Part shown: positions 24,514-34,074 of the stretch, one piece after another | Position numbering within the stretch: position 1 is the first letter of the stretch | Layout of the letters: every line of letters starts with the position of its first letter | Source of the DNA: Bacteroidales bacterium | GTDB taxonomy: Bacteria; Bacteroidota; Bacteroidia; Bacteroidales; UBA932 | Direction: 5' to 3' | DNA: 40,746 nucleotides | Assembly (NCBI GenBank): GCA_017445425.1 | Contig: JAFSUF010000026.1 | Location: forward strand, 1 to 40,746 | Position numbers and translations under genes: made by a program | The notes under the pieces: model-generated | What the model was told of the DNA's origin: nothing | What the model saw: only the letters and a program-made list of their open reading frames with translations | The model's database searches: none

Positions 24514-27312
24514 ATGCTTATGAAGAAGTTGTCATTCCTTATAGGCTTACTGGTATTCTTCAGCCATGTGGCGTCTGCACAGACTTTCAGCCTGAGGGGA
24601 CACGTAACTGATTCGGACGGTGCGCCGGTGGATCTCGCTGTCGTATCCCTCAACAGTTCCCTGTGGGTAACTACCGACAAGGATGGCAAATACGAATTCA
24701 GGAACCTTAAAAAGGGTAAGTACGATTATCTGGTGGCCTTTGTCGGATACAAAGATATCACCGGAACGGTGGAAATAAGTTCTGATACAACGCTGGATTT
24801 CAAACTCAACTCCCTGAGCCTTGAACTGAACAGCGTTACCGTTACCGCTGAGCGGGACGCCATGGGTTCCAAGTCGGTAATCAGCGAGGAGGCGGTGCGT
24901 CACCTCCAGCCCAAGAGCGTGAGCGACCTGCTGCAGCTGGTGCCCGGCAACCTCGCCAAGAATCCCAACCTGAACGAACTTTCGCAGGCGACGGTCCGCG
25001 AGATAAGCCCTACCTCCGGGGCCTCCCTCGGAACCTCCGTTATAGTTGACGGCACCCCCTTGAGCAACGATGCAAACCTGCAGGCCATCGCCTCTACCCG
25101 CTACGGTTCGGACTCCAGCATCTCGGAGGACGGCATGAGCGACCAGACCACCGCAGGCGGCGGTGCCGACCTGAGGACCGTGAGCGCCGGCGTGGTGGAG
25201 TCCATAGAGGTGATAAGCGGCATCCCTTCTGCAGAGTACGGCAACCTTACCTCAGGAGTCGTGATAGTCAAGACCAAATCCGGACGCACTCCGTTAGAGG
25301 TAAAGGCCCAGGTGGACCCCAATTCCAAGATGGTATATGCCGGCAAGGGCTTCGCCCTCAAAAAAGGCGGTTCAATCAACTTTGGTCTCGATTGGGGCCA
25401 GAGTTACTCCGACCCCCGCCGCAAGTATCTCGGCTATGACCGCCTCACCGCATCGGCCGGCTTTTCCAAGGTCTGGGAGAGAGCCACGCTGAATGTAAAG
25501 GGCTCATTCTATTCGAACATAAACAACCGCAAGACCGACCCCCAGCTGGATGAAATCACCTTAAATTTCACCAACAAGAATATCGGTGCCCGCCTCTCGG
25601 CAAACGGGAGCATCCAGCCCGCCACTGCGTTGTTGTCTTCCTTGGATTACAATCTGTCGGCACAGGTCGCCCGTACGGAAGATATACGTATAAGCCGCGT
25701 CTATAGCCCCGACGGCGCAGTAACCGACATCCGCGAAAGCGGCATCCACGAGGCCTTGCAACTGATACACCCTTATGTCTCTGAGTACAGGATGCACGGC
25801 ATCCCCATCAATGTCTTTGCCCAGTTGGCGGCCGGCAAATACTTCCAGATAGGGGAAAAAGACTATAACAGGATCAAACTGGGCGTGGAATACACCCTCG
25901 ATGCCAACAGGGGCGATGGTTTGACTTACGATATCCAGACTCCGCCCCAGGCCTCTTCTGCCCATACCCTCAGGCCGAGGGCATACAAGGATATCCCGGC
26001 GCTCAATACCGCCAGCCTCTTTGTGAGCGACAAGGGACGGCTGTCACTGGGCGGAGTGGTACTTAAGTCGGAGCTGGGCGTACGTGCCTCCAACCTCTTC
26101 CTGAATGCAGAAAAGAGCGGCGGCAACAAGGGCTACTTTGTGGTGGAGCCCAGGGCCAATCTCTCGCTGGGCTTTTTTAACGAAGCCCTGTCGCTGAATG
26201 CGGGTTACGGCATTTCCAACAAGATGCCGACGCTGCTGTACCTCTACCCTGAGCCGGCCTATTACGACTTCATCTGCCTGAACCGGTACAACGAGGCCTC
26301 CGGGACCGGACTTGCCGTGATCAATACCCAGGTTGTGGAGAATACGGGCAATCCTGACCTGAAGCCGGCACATGCTGTCAAGAAAGAGATCGGCATCAGC
26401 TGGAAGGCGGGCGGAACAAGCGGTTTCGCCACCTTTTTCCACGAAATCCACAACCATGAATTCGGCTATCAGGACCAGCTCTACTGGGGCAGGTTCTCAC
26501 AGTATATCATACCTGACGGGGCCACCAACCTGGCCCTTGACTCCGAGGGCAACGTGGCCTACGACCTTGCAGGCGAGCGCAGTGTCGCCGCAAAAGACGA
26601 CAAGATGGAGTTCACCAGCTGGAGCCGCCCCTCCAACAACAGCAACCGGGTCAAGTACGGCATAGAATACGGCGTGGACCTGGGCACCATCAAGCCCCTG
26701 AGGACATCTGTCAACATAAACGGTGCATGGTTCCATATACAGACCACCCGTGAGACCGCCAAAATCGATATCCGCAGCAAGCTTGATGATTATGTAGCCC
26801 TCCTGCCAGAGGGGAAAGGAAGCATCCAGGATAGGGTCAACACCAGTTTCCGCTTCATTACCCACATCCCGGAGGTGCGGCTCATCTTTACCACCACCGT
26901 GCAGGTGGTATGGTACGAGTCAAGCCGCCTGGTATATCTGGATGCTGAGGGCAACCCCAGGGCATACGGATACGTATATCAGGATAAGGACTACCTCGCT
27001 GTGGAACCCGTCGGTTATTATGACAGGGATGGCGCATTTACTGTATGGGATGCGGCTACTATGAATTCCGATGCCAGGCTGAATTTTATGATGGACCGCT
27101 ATTATACGTACGGTTTCCTGCCTGATGTCATTGAACCGTGGGCGCTGCTTAACATCAGGCTGACAAAAGAGATAGGCTCCCGTGCCCAGCTGTCGTTTAC
27201 CGCGAACAACGTGACCAATTCAAGCAGATACCATATAAATAAGAATACAAACTCCAAGACACAACTCTATCCAAATATGTATTTTGGAGCAGAAATAAAA
27301 ATCAACCTATAA
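24514..27312 (+). CDS. TonB-dependent outer membrane receptor
   Basis: A 932-residue outer membrane transporter. It has a signal peptide (ending ASAQ; ATG at 24520 is an equally possible start), then a carboxypeptidase-regulatory-like domain (~residues 24-105; LRGHVTDSDGAPVDLAVVSL), a plug domain (~115-260; VIVDGTPLSND, EYGNLTSGVVIVKTKSG), and a long beta-barrel ending YFGAEIKINL. No SusD gene follows, so it is not a glycan-type SusC. The next genes code for a DUF4876 lipoprotein, a DUF6850 barrel protein, proteases and a HmuY-like lipoprotein, which points to uptake of a protein-bound cofactor, metal complex or peptide. The ligand cannot be read from sequence. Confidence 0.93.
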   Translation: MLMKKLSFLIGLLVFFSHVASAQTFSLRGHVTDSDGAPVDLAVVSLNSSLWVTTDKDGKYEFRNLKKGKYDYLVAFVGYKDITGTVEISSDTTLDFKLNSLSLELNSVTVTAERDAMGSKSVISEEAVRHLQPKSVSDLLQLVPGNLAKNPNLNELSQATVREISPTSGASLGTSVIVDGTPLSNDANLQAIASTRYGSDSSISEDGMSDQTTAGGGADLRTVSAGVVESIEVISGIPSAEYGNLTSGVVIVKTKSGRTPLEVKAQVDPNSKMVYAGKGFALKKGGSINFGLDWGQSYSDPRRKYLGYDRLTASAGFSKVWERATLNVKGSFYSNINNRKTDPQLDEITLNFTNKNIGARLSANGSIQPATALLSSLDYNLSAQVARTEDIRISRVYSPDGAVTDIRESGIHEALQLIHPYVSEYRMHGIPINVFAQLAAGKYFQIGEKDYNRIKLGVEYTLDANRGDGLTYDIQTPPQASSAHTLRPRAYKDIPALNTASLFVSDKGRLSLGGVVLKSELGVRASNLFLNAEKSGGNKGYFVVEPRANLSLGFFNEALSLNAGYGISNKMPTLLYLYPEPAYYDFICLNRYNEASGTGLAVINTQVVENTGNPDLKPAHAVKKEIGISWKAGGTSGFATFFHEIHNHEFGYQDQLYWGRFSQYIIPDGATNLALDSEGNVAYDLAGERSVAAKDDKMEFTSWSRPSNNSNRVKYGIEYGVDLGTIKPLRTSVNINGAWFHIQTTRETAKIDIRSKLDDYVALLPEGKGSIQDRVNTSFRFITHIPEVRLIFTTTVQVVWYESSRLVYLDAEGNPRAYGYVYQDKDYLAVEPVGYYDRDGAFTVWDAATMNSDARLNFMMDRYYTYGFLPDVIEPWALLNIRLTKEIGSRAQLSFTANNVTNSSRYHINKNTNSKTQLYPNMYFGAEIKINL

Positions 27313-27327
27313 TTAAATGTAATAGTT

Positions 27328-28527
27328 ATGAAACGTATTGTTAAGTTTTTGGGCATCGTGGCCGTAGCTGCCGCAGCCCTGATTGCAGTCTCCTGCGACA
27401 AGGAAGAAACTGCAAAGAATTACAACCTTTCCGTAAAGATCATCTTCCCCGAAGGCGTTGAAGAGTTGGAAGACCTCGTGGTTGAGGCGGTAAAGGGCAC
27501 CACTACCAACACCCTTGAACTCTCTGCCGTTGACCAGGCAATCGTCGCTTCTGCATCTCTCCCCCAGGGTGATTACAAAGTATCTGCAAGCGGAGCCATC
27601 TCTTCTGCAAAGAAGGCTGTCGGCGCCGCAGAAGTTTCTCTCTATGCCGATACAGAGATTGAGATTACGCTGAGCATTGCTTCTGCATCGCCCATCGTTA
27701 TCAAAGCCGTTCAGTACACTCCCGGCAAGCAGTATTACATCCAGCCGCTCAGCGATACCTGGATCGAGCTTGTAAACAACTCTGACGAGGTACAGTATCT
27801 TGACCAGATTATCCTCATCGGTGGTATGGGCCGCCAGACCGGCCCCAACGCATGGCAGGCAAACGGCTATGAAAACCTCTATGGCGGTGTAACCCAGAGC
27901 CCTGTATATGCATTCCCCGGCAACGGTACCGATTATCCCCTCCAGCCCGGCGCAAGCGTAGTTATCGCCAATGCTCCTATCGACCACAGCGCTCAGGGTG
28001 AGGGCTTCGAGAATTGCGCAGACCTCTCCAAGGCAGACTGGGAGTTCTATGCATCATACAATGCAAAGGACACCGACTATGAGGGTATTCCCAACATGGA
28101 GCTCGTACATTGTCCTTTCACCAGCCAGCTGAACTGGGGCCAGAACTTCTTCGCATGGGCAGGCCTTATTGCCAAACTCCCCGAAGGTGTAACTCCCGCG
28201 CAGTATGCTGCCAACGAGGAGAACCTCATGACCACTCCCGGCACCACTGCTTCTTATCAGTACCTGATGATCCCCAGCGAGTATGTTCTCGATGCAATCG
28301 ATATCTGGGAGGCAGATGCTGAAGAGCACTACCCTGTATTCCTCCCCGTCGATGACGCTGAGGGCATCCTTGGCCCTGAAGCATGGAGCGGACAGGCTGT
28401 TCGCCGCAAAGTGACCAAGATTGAGAATGGCCGTGCTTATTATAAGGACACCAACAAATCTTCTGACGACCTCGTCGTTGAGAAAGTCGTCCCCGGCGCT
28501 GTTCCTACTCAAGTAGATGCTGAATAA
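27328..28527 (+). CDS. DUF4876 lipoprotein
   Basis: A 399-residue lipoprotein with Cys23 as the lipidation site (LIAVSCDKEE). The first part (~30-125) looks like a beta-sandwich (NYNLSVKIIFPEGV); the rest holds blocks such as KQYYIQPLSDTWIELVNN and VFLPVDDAEGILGPEAWSG, which I recognise as DUF4876. Proteins of this family are typically coded next to a TonB-dependent receptor, as here (15 nt downstream). It may bind the ligand at the cell surface for the receptor, which is inference from position. Its end overlaps the next gene by 11 bp. Confidence 0.85.
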   Translation: MKRIVKFLGIVAVAAAALIAVSCDKEETAKNYNLSVKIIFPEGVEELEDLVVEAVKGTTTNTLELSAVDQAIVASASLPQGDYKVSASGAISSAKKAVGAAEVSLYADTEIEITLSIASASPIVIKAVQYTPGKQYYIQPLSDTWIELVNNSDEVQYLDQIILIGGMGRQTGPNAWQANGYENLYGGVTQSPVYAFPGNGTDYPLQPGASVVIANAPIDHSAQGEGFENCADLSKADWEFYASYNAKDTDYEGIPNMELVHCPFTSQLNWGQNFFAWAGLIAKLPEGVTPAQYAANEENLMTTPGTTASYQYLMIPSEYVLDAIDIWEADAEEHYPVFLPVDDAEGILGPEAWSGQAVRRKVTKIENGRAYYKDTNKSSDDLVVEKVVPGAVPTQVDAE

Positions 28528-30088
28528 GTTTTATACGATTTGTGCAAGCCTCCTGCTGCCGTTGCTGTTTGCTCCGGCAGGGGAGGCTGCTGCGCAAGTC
28601 TGGCACTATGAGAGGGAGAACGGAATAAAGAACGTCCGTAGCGAAAGTTCTTCCCCTGCCTCCCTGTTTTACAATCCAACCGAATCCTGGAATGCGGCCG
28701 TCGCATCCTGGAATTATGAGAGCGGCGCTTTTCACAGGCCTGACAATCCGGCCGGGAAAAGTGAGCTGGACCTCTCTGTCCAGGAACTCGGCACCTTTTC
28801 CCGTTTCCGTACAGCCGGGAGCCTCAGATACAGGAACACAAAGGATTTTGACCGCAACTGGAGTTCCCTTATCGGCAACGATCCCGACAATCCGTACATA
28901 ATCTGCGATACCCTTGCGGACAACTCAATCACGGAGCGCTTTGATATAGCCGGTTCGCTTACCTGGAATTTCAGTGACGGCTGGGTCGCCGCAGGCAAGG
29001 TGGGTCTCACTACCGCGACCCTCTCCGACAACAAGGACCCCCGTCCCAAGAACGATATATCCCGTATCCCAATTACTCTCGCTGTTGAACGTAGTCTGGC
29101 AGGAGGATGGGCTGTAGGCGTTTTTGGCGGAGCAGAGTTGTTCTTCTCAAAGTTTACCAATTACCTTGAATACGGCCAGAAAGCATACCGGTATTACAAG
29201 ATGAAGGGCATGGGCGATTTCTTTGCCTTCAGCTCTTCTGAAAGCGCCGGCTCTCCCCGCGAATACTCCGGAACAACCTTCTCTGCAGGTGCCAATGCCA
29301 CCTTGGTAAAGGACAGGATAGAGAGCTTCACGGAAGCAGGGGCATGGGTCGGAAGCGAAAACGCAAGGGATGGCGGCTCTGCATACGAGTGGAAGGCGGG
29401 TGACTACAGATTTACCCGGATCTGCTTCCAGCAAAGGTTGGACATGAAGGGCGATCTCAGGCAGAGCATCCGCCTGAATGCCCAGGTCAAGATGACCCAA
29501 GGCTATTGGTACGACCAGAAAAAAAAGGTCGATACCGAGCACGGCAATATTACCTATTACGAGATAATGAGCCGGTACCAAAACAACGACGCCATGCGTA
29601 TCGTTGCCAATGCCGAATACGGTATAAGCAAGGACGCTGACTGGCATGCAGCCATCGGCGCCGGTTTCCATACCGAGAGAGTCACTCATTATACCGACGG
29701 CTCCCCCTGCGTCCAGAGATGGTCGCTGGCCAGCATTGATGCAAACGGATGGAAGACCTTCTTGATGAGTCACAGTATGCTTGATCTTTCTGCTGCTGCA
29801 GGATATACACTCCCCTTGGGAGAGGCCGTTTATGCGAGTGGCAACACGGCACCGGCAGCACAGGACATATCCGGCAGATATGTCGCTCCAGCGTTCGCAT
29901 ACGAAACAAGCGGCAAGTTGTCTGTATCCTTCAGGGCAGACTGGGTGCTTACCTCCCTCAAAGTTCTCCGCCCCGGTCTTTTTGTAAAGGGGAGCATGCT
30001 CAAACAGATGGGCCCCGCGCCTGTGTACACGGAACTGGAAGGTACATCCTTCTACGGTTTGTCCGCAGGCGTGTTCCTGAATTTTTAA
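28517..30088 (+). CDS. DUF6850-type outer membrane beta-barrel protein
   Basis: A 523-residue exported protein with a signal peptide (ending AAAQ) and a sequence made of amphipathic strands ending in FYGLSAGVFLNF, with a terminal phenylalanine as in many outer membrane barrels. The start WHYERENGIKN and a block near SSSPASLFYNPTESWN fit my recollection of the DUF6850 family, found beside DUF4876 genes. The function is unknown. Translation is coupled to the preceding gene by an 11-bp overlap, and the first protease gene begins 10 nt after its stop. Confidence 0.78.
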   Translation: MLNKFYTICASLLLPLLFAPAGEAAAQVWHYERENGIKNVRSESSSPASLFYNPTESWNAAVASWNYESGAFHRPDNPAGKSELDLSVQELGTFSRFRTAGSLRYRNTKDFDRNWSSLIGNDPDNPYIICDTLADNSITERFDIAGSLTWNFSDGWVAAGKVGLTTATLSDNKDPRPKNDISRIPITLAVERSLAGGWAVGVFGGAELFFSKFTNYLEYGQKAYRYYKMKGMGDFFAFSSSESAGSPREYSGTTFSAGANATLVKDRIESFTEAGAWVGSENARDGGSAYEWKAGDYRFTRICFQQRLDMKGDLRQSIRLNAQVKMTQGYWYDQKKKVDTEHGNITYYEIMSRYQNNDAMRIVANAEYGISKDADWHAAIGAGFHTERVTHYTDGSPCVQRWSLASIDANGWKTFLMSHSMLDLSAAAGYTLPLGEAVYASGNTAPAAQDISGRYVAPAFAYETSGKLSVSFRADWVLTSLKVLRPGLFVKGSMLKQMGPAPVYTELEGTSFYGLSAGVFLNF

Positions 30089-30098
30089 ATAAAACGAA

Positions 30099-31904
30099 AT
30101 GAATATCAGATCTACCGTGGCGGGATTAACTGCCACTTTGCTGCTCTCCATATCTGTCTCCTGCTCGCACCGGGCAGGAGTCGCCATAGTTATCGACCCC
30201 GCCAGCGAGCGGGAAGCCGCCACTGAACTGGCTGCCTACGAGGATGCCCTGCGCAAGGCGGACGGATACAATGTTATCCGGCTATGCGAAGATTGGCAGA
30301 GGCCAGAGGAGATCAAGGCAAGGCTGCAAGAGCTTTATGAAAGAGGAAAGATATGCGGAGCTGTTTTTGTCGGCGATATTCCAATTCCAATGGTCCGCGA
30401 TGCGCAGTTCTTCACAAGCGCATTCAAGATGGACCAGACACGTCCCCGCAAAGAGTCAAGTGTGCCGTCCGACCGTTTCTATGACGATTTTGACCTGGAG
30501 TTCGAGTATATTGACAAAGATACCGACGGGGATCCATATTTCTATTATACGCTTACCTCAGGTCGCGAAATCCCACTGGCTCCTGACATCTTCAGCGGAC
30601 GCATCCGCCCTACCGACACAGAGGGCTCTTCCCGCTACGACAAGTTGCGCGCCTATCTGCTGAAGGCTGCCCGCGCACACGAGAATCCCGACCGGCTGGA
30701 CCACGTCTTTGTGTTCAACGGTTCAGGAAGCATTGCAGAGAGTAAGGTGGCGCACATGGATGAGCAGATGGCCTTGCGTGAGCACTTCCCGTGGATGAGG
30801 GCCCTCCCCGGCGCCTTTACCTATATGGACCACAAGGACTATGATCCGCTCAAGGCCCGCGTGCAGAACGAGCTGATGCGGCCGGAACTGGATATTGCTA
30901 TCCTTCACCATCATGGAGACTATGACACGCAGTATCTTAAGGTCCAGAAAGAAGATAACCTTACCCTCGATGACTTTGGCTCCTTCCGTCCGGAGGCTAA
31001 AGTGGTTATAATGGATGCATGCTATAACGGGGCGTTCAACATGCCCGATTGCATTGCCAATGAATACATCTTCCAGGAGGGCGGCACCCTTGTGGCGTTG
31101 GGCGGCTCCGTGAACGTGCTTCAGGACAAGTGGCCCGACGAATTCATTGGCCTTACGGCCCAGGGTTACCCCATAGGCGATGTTAACCGTTTTGCTCCAT
31201 ATCTGGAGATGCACATAGTTGGCGACCCCACCTTCAAGTTCTGCAAGGAGCGGCTCTGCCACTCTGCAGACAAGACCTGTCTCAAGATCCGGCATGGGAA
31301 GATGAGCCCCCGCAAACTTATGGGGATTCTTAAAAGTTCTCCAGTCTCTCTGGAGAGGCATGAGGCGTTCAATGCCATAATCAGCAGCGACTGCGACCGC
31401 TCCGTCAAGCTGGAGGCAATAAGGATCGCCCTGGAAGACAGCGCAGAGCAGGTTCAGCGTGCCGCCGTCAACTGTTTCGCACCAATGGGCGACCCTGAGC
31501 TTATTCCGATGGTTGCCCGCATTGCGGCTGCAAACAATGCCTCTGCCCGCATCCGCCAGAACACTGGCGAGAGCCTGCAGTTTTTCCCCGCAGATCAGAT
31601 GCGCTCGGCGATCTTCGCGACCCTGGATTCCCTTGCACTCCAGAGTGCTGACACCACATACTTTGAGAAGGTGCGCAAGGTCGCAAACTCATATTGCGGC
31701 CGTTGGGATGAAGACATAGACAAACTTATCAGCGGTGAACTCAGCGAAAGATGGCAGATGTTCTGTGCAAGGTCTTTCCGTATCTATCTGCCTGCACACC
31801 GCTTGCGCGAGGTCCGCAACTTTGCCGACACCTGCGCCAACCAGGAGCTGAGCGAAGCAATCAAAGAGGCTATAGAATGGCACAGAGACGCATATTCATA
31901 TTAA
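30099..31904 (+). CDS. Gingipain-like (C25-type) lipoprotein with HEAT-like C-terminus, paralogue A
   Basis: A 601-residue predicted cysteine peptidase of clan CD. Cys22 (SVSC) suggests lipid anchoring. The catalytic domain (~27-380) has a C25-like order: VFVGDIPIPMVR (89-100), PSDRFYDDF, PDIFSGRIRP (162-171), the His-Gly pair at 272-273 (ILHHHGD) after a hydrophobic strand, and the Ala-Cys pair at 307-308 (VIMDACYNG). His272 and Cys308 form the expected dyad. The C-terminal ~200 residues are helical and repeat-like, close to HEAT repeats. Unlike gingipains it has no obvious prodomain and no type IX secretion tail. A paralogue follows after 4 nt. Activity and cleavage preference are unproven. 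Confidence 0.8.
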   Translation: MNIRSTVAGLTATLLLSISVSCSHRAGVAIVIDPASEREAATELAAYEDALRKADGYNVIRLCEDWQRPEEIKARLQELYERGKICGAVFVGDIPIPMVRDAQFFTSAFKMDQTRPRKESSVPSDRFYDDFDLEFEYIDKDTDGDPYFYYTLTSGREIPLAPDIFSGRIRPTDTEGSSRYDKLRAYLLKAARAHENPDRLDHVFVFNGSGSIAESKVAHMDEQMALREHFPWMRALPGAFTYMDHKDYDPLKARVQNELMRPELDIAILHHHGDYDTQYLKVQKEDNLTLDDFGSFRPEAKVVIMDACYNGAFNMPDCIANEYIFQEGGTLVALGGSVNVLQDKWPDEFIGLTAQGYPIGDVNRFAPYLEMHIVGDPTFKFCKERLCHSADKTCLKIRHGKMSPRKLMGILKSSPVSLERHEAFNAIISSDCDRSVKLEAIRIALEDSAEQVQRAAVNCFAPMGDPELIPMVARIAAANNASARIRQNTGESLQFFPADQMRSAIFATLDSLALQSADTTYFEKVRKVANSYCGRWDEDIDKLISGELSERWQMFCARSFRIYLPAHRLREVRNFADTCANQELSEAIKEAIEWHRDAYSY

Positions 31905-31908
31905 AATC

Positions 31909-34074
31909 ATGAAAGTATTATATCGTATAGCTATTATATCCATCCTGGCGCTGATGCACGTTACGGCGCAGGCAGGAAACGGATTCGCGATTGTTATAGA
32001 CCCTTCCAGCTATGCTGCAGCAAAGGCAGAAGTCGATGCTTATGCATCAGCAGTATCCAAGGCCGACGGTTATAAGGTAATCATTGTGGAAGATGTGTGG
32101 GGCGTGCCGGACAGCATCCGTGCGGTGCTCCAGAATCTCCATAAGGCAAGTCGGAATCCCATAGTGGGGGCGGTGTTTGTGGGAGATATTCCGGTGGCTA
32201 TGGTCCGTGGTGCGCAGCATCTTGCAAGCGCATTCAAGATGGACGAGGAACGCTACTCCAGGGATCAGTCATCTATCCCCAGCGACCGCTTTTATGACGA
32301 TTTCTCGCTCAAATTCGATTATATCGGTCGTGACGAGGGGACACCCCTGTATTACTATCAGCTCACGGCAGACAGTGCCCAACGCCTCTCTCCAGATATC
32401 TTCAGCGGCCGCATCCGCCCGATGGATGAAAACGGAAAGGTGCGCATCGACGCCCTCAAGGCTTTCTTGCTAAAGGCTGCTGAGGCCCGCCTCAATCCGC
32501 CCGTGATGGACCAGATGCTCTTCTTTAGCGGTCATGGCTACATTTCAGAGAGCAAGACTGCCCGTCTTGACGAGAAAAAGGTTTGGCTGGAGCATTTCCC
32601 TGCCCTAAACGACGGCCGCAACCATATCAGCTATATTGATTATTCTGATGCCGTGCCGGTTAAGTCCCACCTCATGAACGAGATTATGAGGCCGGAGCTC
32701 AACGTGGCGGTGCTGCATCACCACGGAGCCCCCGATACCGAATATCTCAACGCCGCCGAGCGCCCTTATATGGTCCGTGACGCTAAGGAGTACATGATTA
32801 AAAATCTGCGGGATCACGTGTATCGCGCCCGCCAGAAGGGCAAGGACTATAATAAGGTGATTGAAGATTTCAAGGAGTCCTTTGACGTGCCGGACAGCTG
32901 GTTCAAGGATGTCTTTAACGAGGAGGTCCATAAGGCCGATTCCCTGAATGATGCTTCTTTGGACCTTTATCTGGAGGATTTTGCGGGATACGGCTACAAG
33001 CCTGCTGCCCAGCTCGTTATCCTGGACGCATGCTACAACGGTTCCTATCATCTGAACAACTGCATCGCAGATGAGTATATTTTCCAGGAGGGCGGCACCG
33101 TGGCCGTTCAGGCCAACAGCGTCAACTCCCTCCAGGATAAATGGCACGACCGTTTCTTCGGGATTGTGGCAGCCGGTGGCTGTGCCGGGGACCTGGTCCG
33201 TTATGCACCATATATCGAGTCACACCTTATTGGTGACCCTACCTTCCGCTTTGCATGCACAGGCGATAATCTCGACGATATTATCCTCAAAGACAGCAAA
33301 AGCGCTTGGGAGAAGCTCCTGCGCAAAGGTACTCCAGACCAGAAGGCACTTGCCCTGGAACACCTTTACAGAAAAGGTGCGGTGTCATCTTCCCGGCTCC
33401 TGGATATCTACAAGGATTCTCCGTATGCGGTGGTGCGAACGGAAGCCTTGTATTGCCTTTACAGGGCCAACGATGACAATCTTGTTACTGCACTCTCCCT
33501 TGCAATGGACGATGCAGACGAGTTTATCCGCCGCATCTCCGTAAAGCTGGCGGGTAAGACCGGGGACGTGCGCCTGGTGCCGGATATCGTGAAGGTATTC
33601 CTTACCAATAACGCTACTTCCCGCGTGGTGTTCAATACCTCTTATGCGTTGCTCTCATTTCCCAAGGACACCCTTTATGCAGAATTTGACAGGCAGATTG
33701 CTGGGACAAAGATGGTTAACAGAGACAGCGAGGCGGCTGTCCTCCGCTCTTCGTTTGAAAGGTCCGTTACACGGTTCCTCGGCGACGAGGCATCCATAAC
33801 GGATCCTGCCACCGAAGCCAAAGAGCGCCGCAGCAACATACGCCAGATCCGCTCTAACCTGTGTTACGCCAATGTGCCGGCGCTGCTTGATTATTTGAGG
33901 ACCTGCGGCGACGCCGATACCCAGGTCCTGCTGCTTGAGGCCCTCGGTTGGCATCGCCTGGCATGGAACTCTGCCGACATTGCAATGGTGGCTTACGAGA
34001 TGAGTCGCGATGAAGCTCTTCCTTTGGAAGTGCGCAACGAGGCCCTCAAAACTTATAATAGAGTTACCCGTTGA
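31909..34074 (+). CDS. Gingipain-like (C25-type) exported protein with HEAT-like repeats, paralogue B
   Basis: A 721-residue paralogue of the preceding protein, with a cleavable signal peptide (ending TAQA, residue 22) in place of the lipobox. Blocks match: FVGDIPVAMVR (90-100), PSDRFYDDF, PDIFSGRIRP (162-171), His272-Gly273 (LHHHGAP) and Ala374-Cys375 (ILDACYNG). Between His and Cys it carries about 67 extra residues, mostly charged and helical (290-360). The C-terminal part (~460-715) has HEAT-like repeats, for example YAVVRTEALYCLY and EFIRRISVKLAGKTGD. It ends in an overlap with the papain-like gene. The pair arose by tandem duplication; different anchoring suggests division of labour. 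Confidence 0.8.
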   Translation: MKVLYRIAIISILALMHVTAQAGNGFAIVIDPSSYAAAKAEVDAYASAVSKADGYKVIIVEDVWGVPDSIRAVLQNLHKASRNPIVGAVFVGDIPVAMVRGAQHLASAFKMDEERYSRDQSSIPSDRFYDDFSLKFDYIGRDEGTPLYYYQLTADSAQRLSPDIFSGRIRPMDENGKVRIDALKAFLLKAAEARLNPPVMDQMLFFSGHGYISESKTARLDEKKVWLEHFPALNDGRNHISYIDYSDAVPVKSHLMNEIMRPELNVAVLHHHGAPDTEYLNAAERPYMVRDAKEYMIKNLRDHVYRARQKGKDYNKVIEDFKESFDVPDSWFKDVFNEEVHKADSLNDASLDLYLEDFAGYGYKPAAQLVILDACYNGSYHLNNCIADEYIFQEGGTVAVQANSVNSLQDKWHDRFFGIVAAGGCAGDLVRYAPYIESHLIGDPTFRFACTGDNLDDIILKDSKSAWEKLLRKGTPDQKALALEHLYRKGAVSSSRLLDIYKDSPYAVVRTEALYCLYRANDDNLVTALSLAMDDADEFIRRISVKLAGKTGDVRLVPDIVKVFLTNNATSRVVFNTSYALLSFPKDTLYAEFDRQIAGTKMVNRDSEAAVLRSSFERSVTRFLGDEASITDPATEAKERRSNIRQIRSNLCYANVPALLDYLRTCGDADTQVLLLEALGWHRLAWNSADIAMVAYEMSRDEALPLEVRNEALKTYNRVTR

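Noticed and set aside
24514..30088. Polysaccharide utilisation locus (SusC/SusD type)
   Set aside because: No SusD-like gene follows the receptor and no glycan-degrading enzymes are in the operon; proteases and HmuY-like protein point elsewhere.
29147..30223. A 358-codon open frame on the minus strand
   Set aside because: Antisense to the DUF6850 gene and the start of paralogue A; no domain and no promoter.
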